A stretch of 12,133 nucleotides of DNA from Candidatus Desantisbacteria bacterium CG2_30_40_21 (lineage in GTDB: Bacteria > UBA9089 > CG2-30-40-21). Below are positions 12,044 through 12,133 of this stretch, piece after piece. The position numbers and the translations under genes are program-made. The stretch lies in assembly GCA_001873945.1 (NCBI GenBank), contig MNYI01000188.1, forward strand, positions 1 through 12,133. Direction: 5' to 3'. Position 1 is the first letter of the stretch. Each line of letters starts with the position of its first letter. The notes under the pieces were generated by a model. That model worked only from the letters and a program-made list of their open reading frames with translations, searched no databases and was not told where the DNA came from.

Positions 12044-12133
12044 ATGGATTTGACAGTTAAAGAAAACAATATTTTATTAACCATACCTGCTACTAATGCT
12101 GGTAAATTCAGATTCGAGAAAAGAAAAAGTAAA
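12044..12133 (+). CDS. Start of an unrecognised gene, cut by the window end
   Basis: AAGGAG (12032-12037), 6 bp before an ATG, opens a frame of 30 codons, MDLTVKENNILLTIPATNAG and onward, still open at the window end and finishing in a basic KFRFEKRKSK. I do not recognise the family. It lies 53 bp after the methylase fragment; whether it is a restriction-related gene or an unrelated one cannot be judged. Confidence 0.5.
   Translation, partial: MDLTVKENNILLTIPATNAGKFRFEKRKSK

Overview
The window looks like a piece of chromosome from an uncultivated, AT-leaning bacterium with a Gram-negative type envelope. The envelope inference rests on an ExbB/TolQ-ExbD/TolR pair, a secreted DUF3108 protein and a TatA-like translocase subunit. 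An archaeal/vacuolar (V/A) type ATPase catalytic subunit, a DUF116 protein and many small dispersed palindromic repeats fit subsurface or metagenomic lineages, but I cannot name the phylum from this sequence alone. There are no tRNA, rRNA or CRISPR features.

Region 1 (1-3512, + strand): a truncated HEPN (UPF0332-like) C-terminus abuts a dispersed repeat. It is followed by a tightly packed six-gene operon: hisH, a nitroreductase, tatA, an unrecognised charged 116-aa protein, a calcineurin-like phosphoesterase and a secreted DUF3108 protein. Junctions are 4-bp overlaps or gaps of 2-9 bp.

Region 2 (3513-5595): a 168-bp palindromic element (E1), then a full-length V/A-type ATPase subunit A standing alone without its usual partner subunits.

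Region 3 (5589-7675, - strand): a DegT/DnrJ/EryC1 aminotransferase followed by a Cys-rich DUF116 protein. The pair is bounded by near-identical direct repeats (5589-5615 and 7554-7582). Upstream lies a second palindromic element (E2) that shares its core, but not its arms, with E1. Two candidate promoters precede the pair.

Region 4 (7676-11656): ftsK (- strand) diverges from exbB (+ strand). Between them are a good sigma70-like promoter for ftsK, a plausible one for exbB, and a 147-bp MITE-like element lodged between the ftsK promoter and its start codon. exbB and exbD, normally adjacent, are split by a 193-bp element: an internally deleted GxxExxY gene whose 27-bp terminal inverted repeats partly encode its own His-Glu-rich N-terminus. 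A short reading frame overlapping the end of exbD may be the decapitated start of the next gene.

Region 5 (11658-12133): a truncated beta-class type DNA methyltransferase and the start of an unrecognised gene that runs off the window.

The recurring theme is remodelling by small non-autonomous elements. They sit at nearly every operon boundary and carry or disrupt HEPN, GxxExxY, methylase and promoter sequences.
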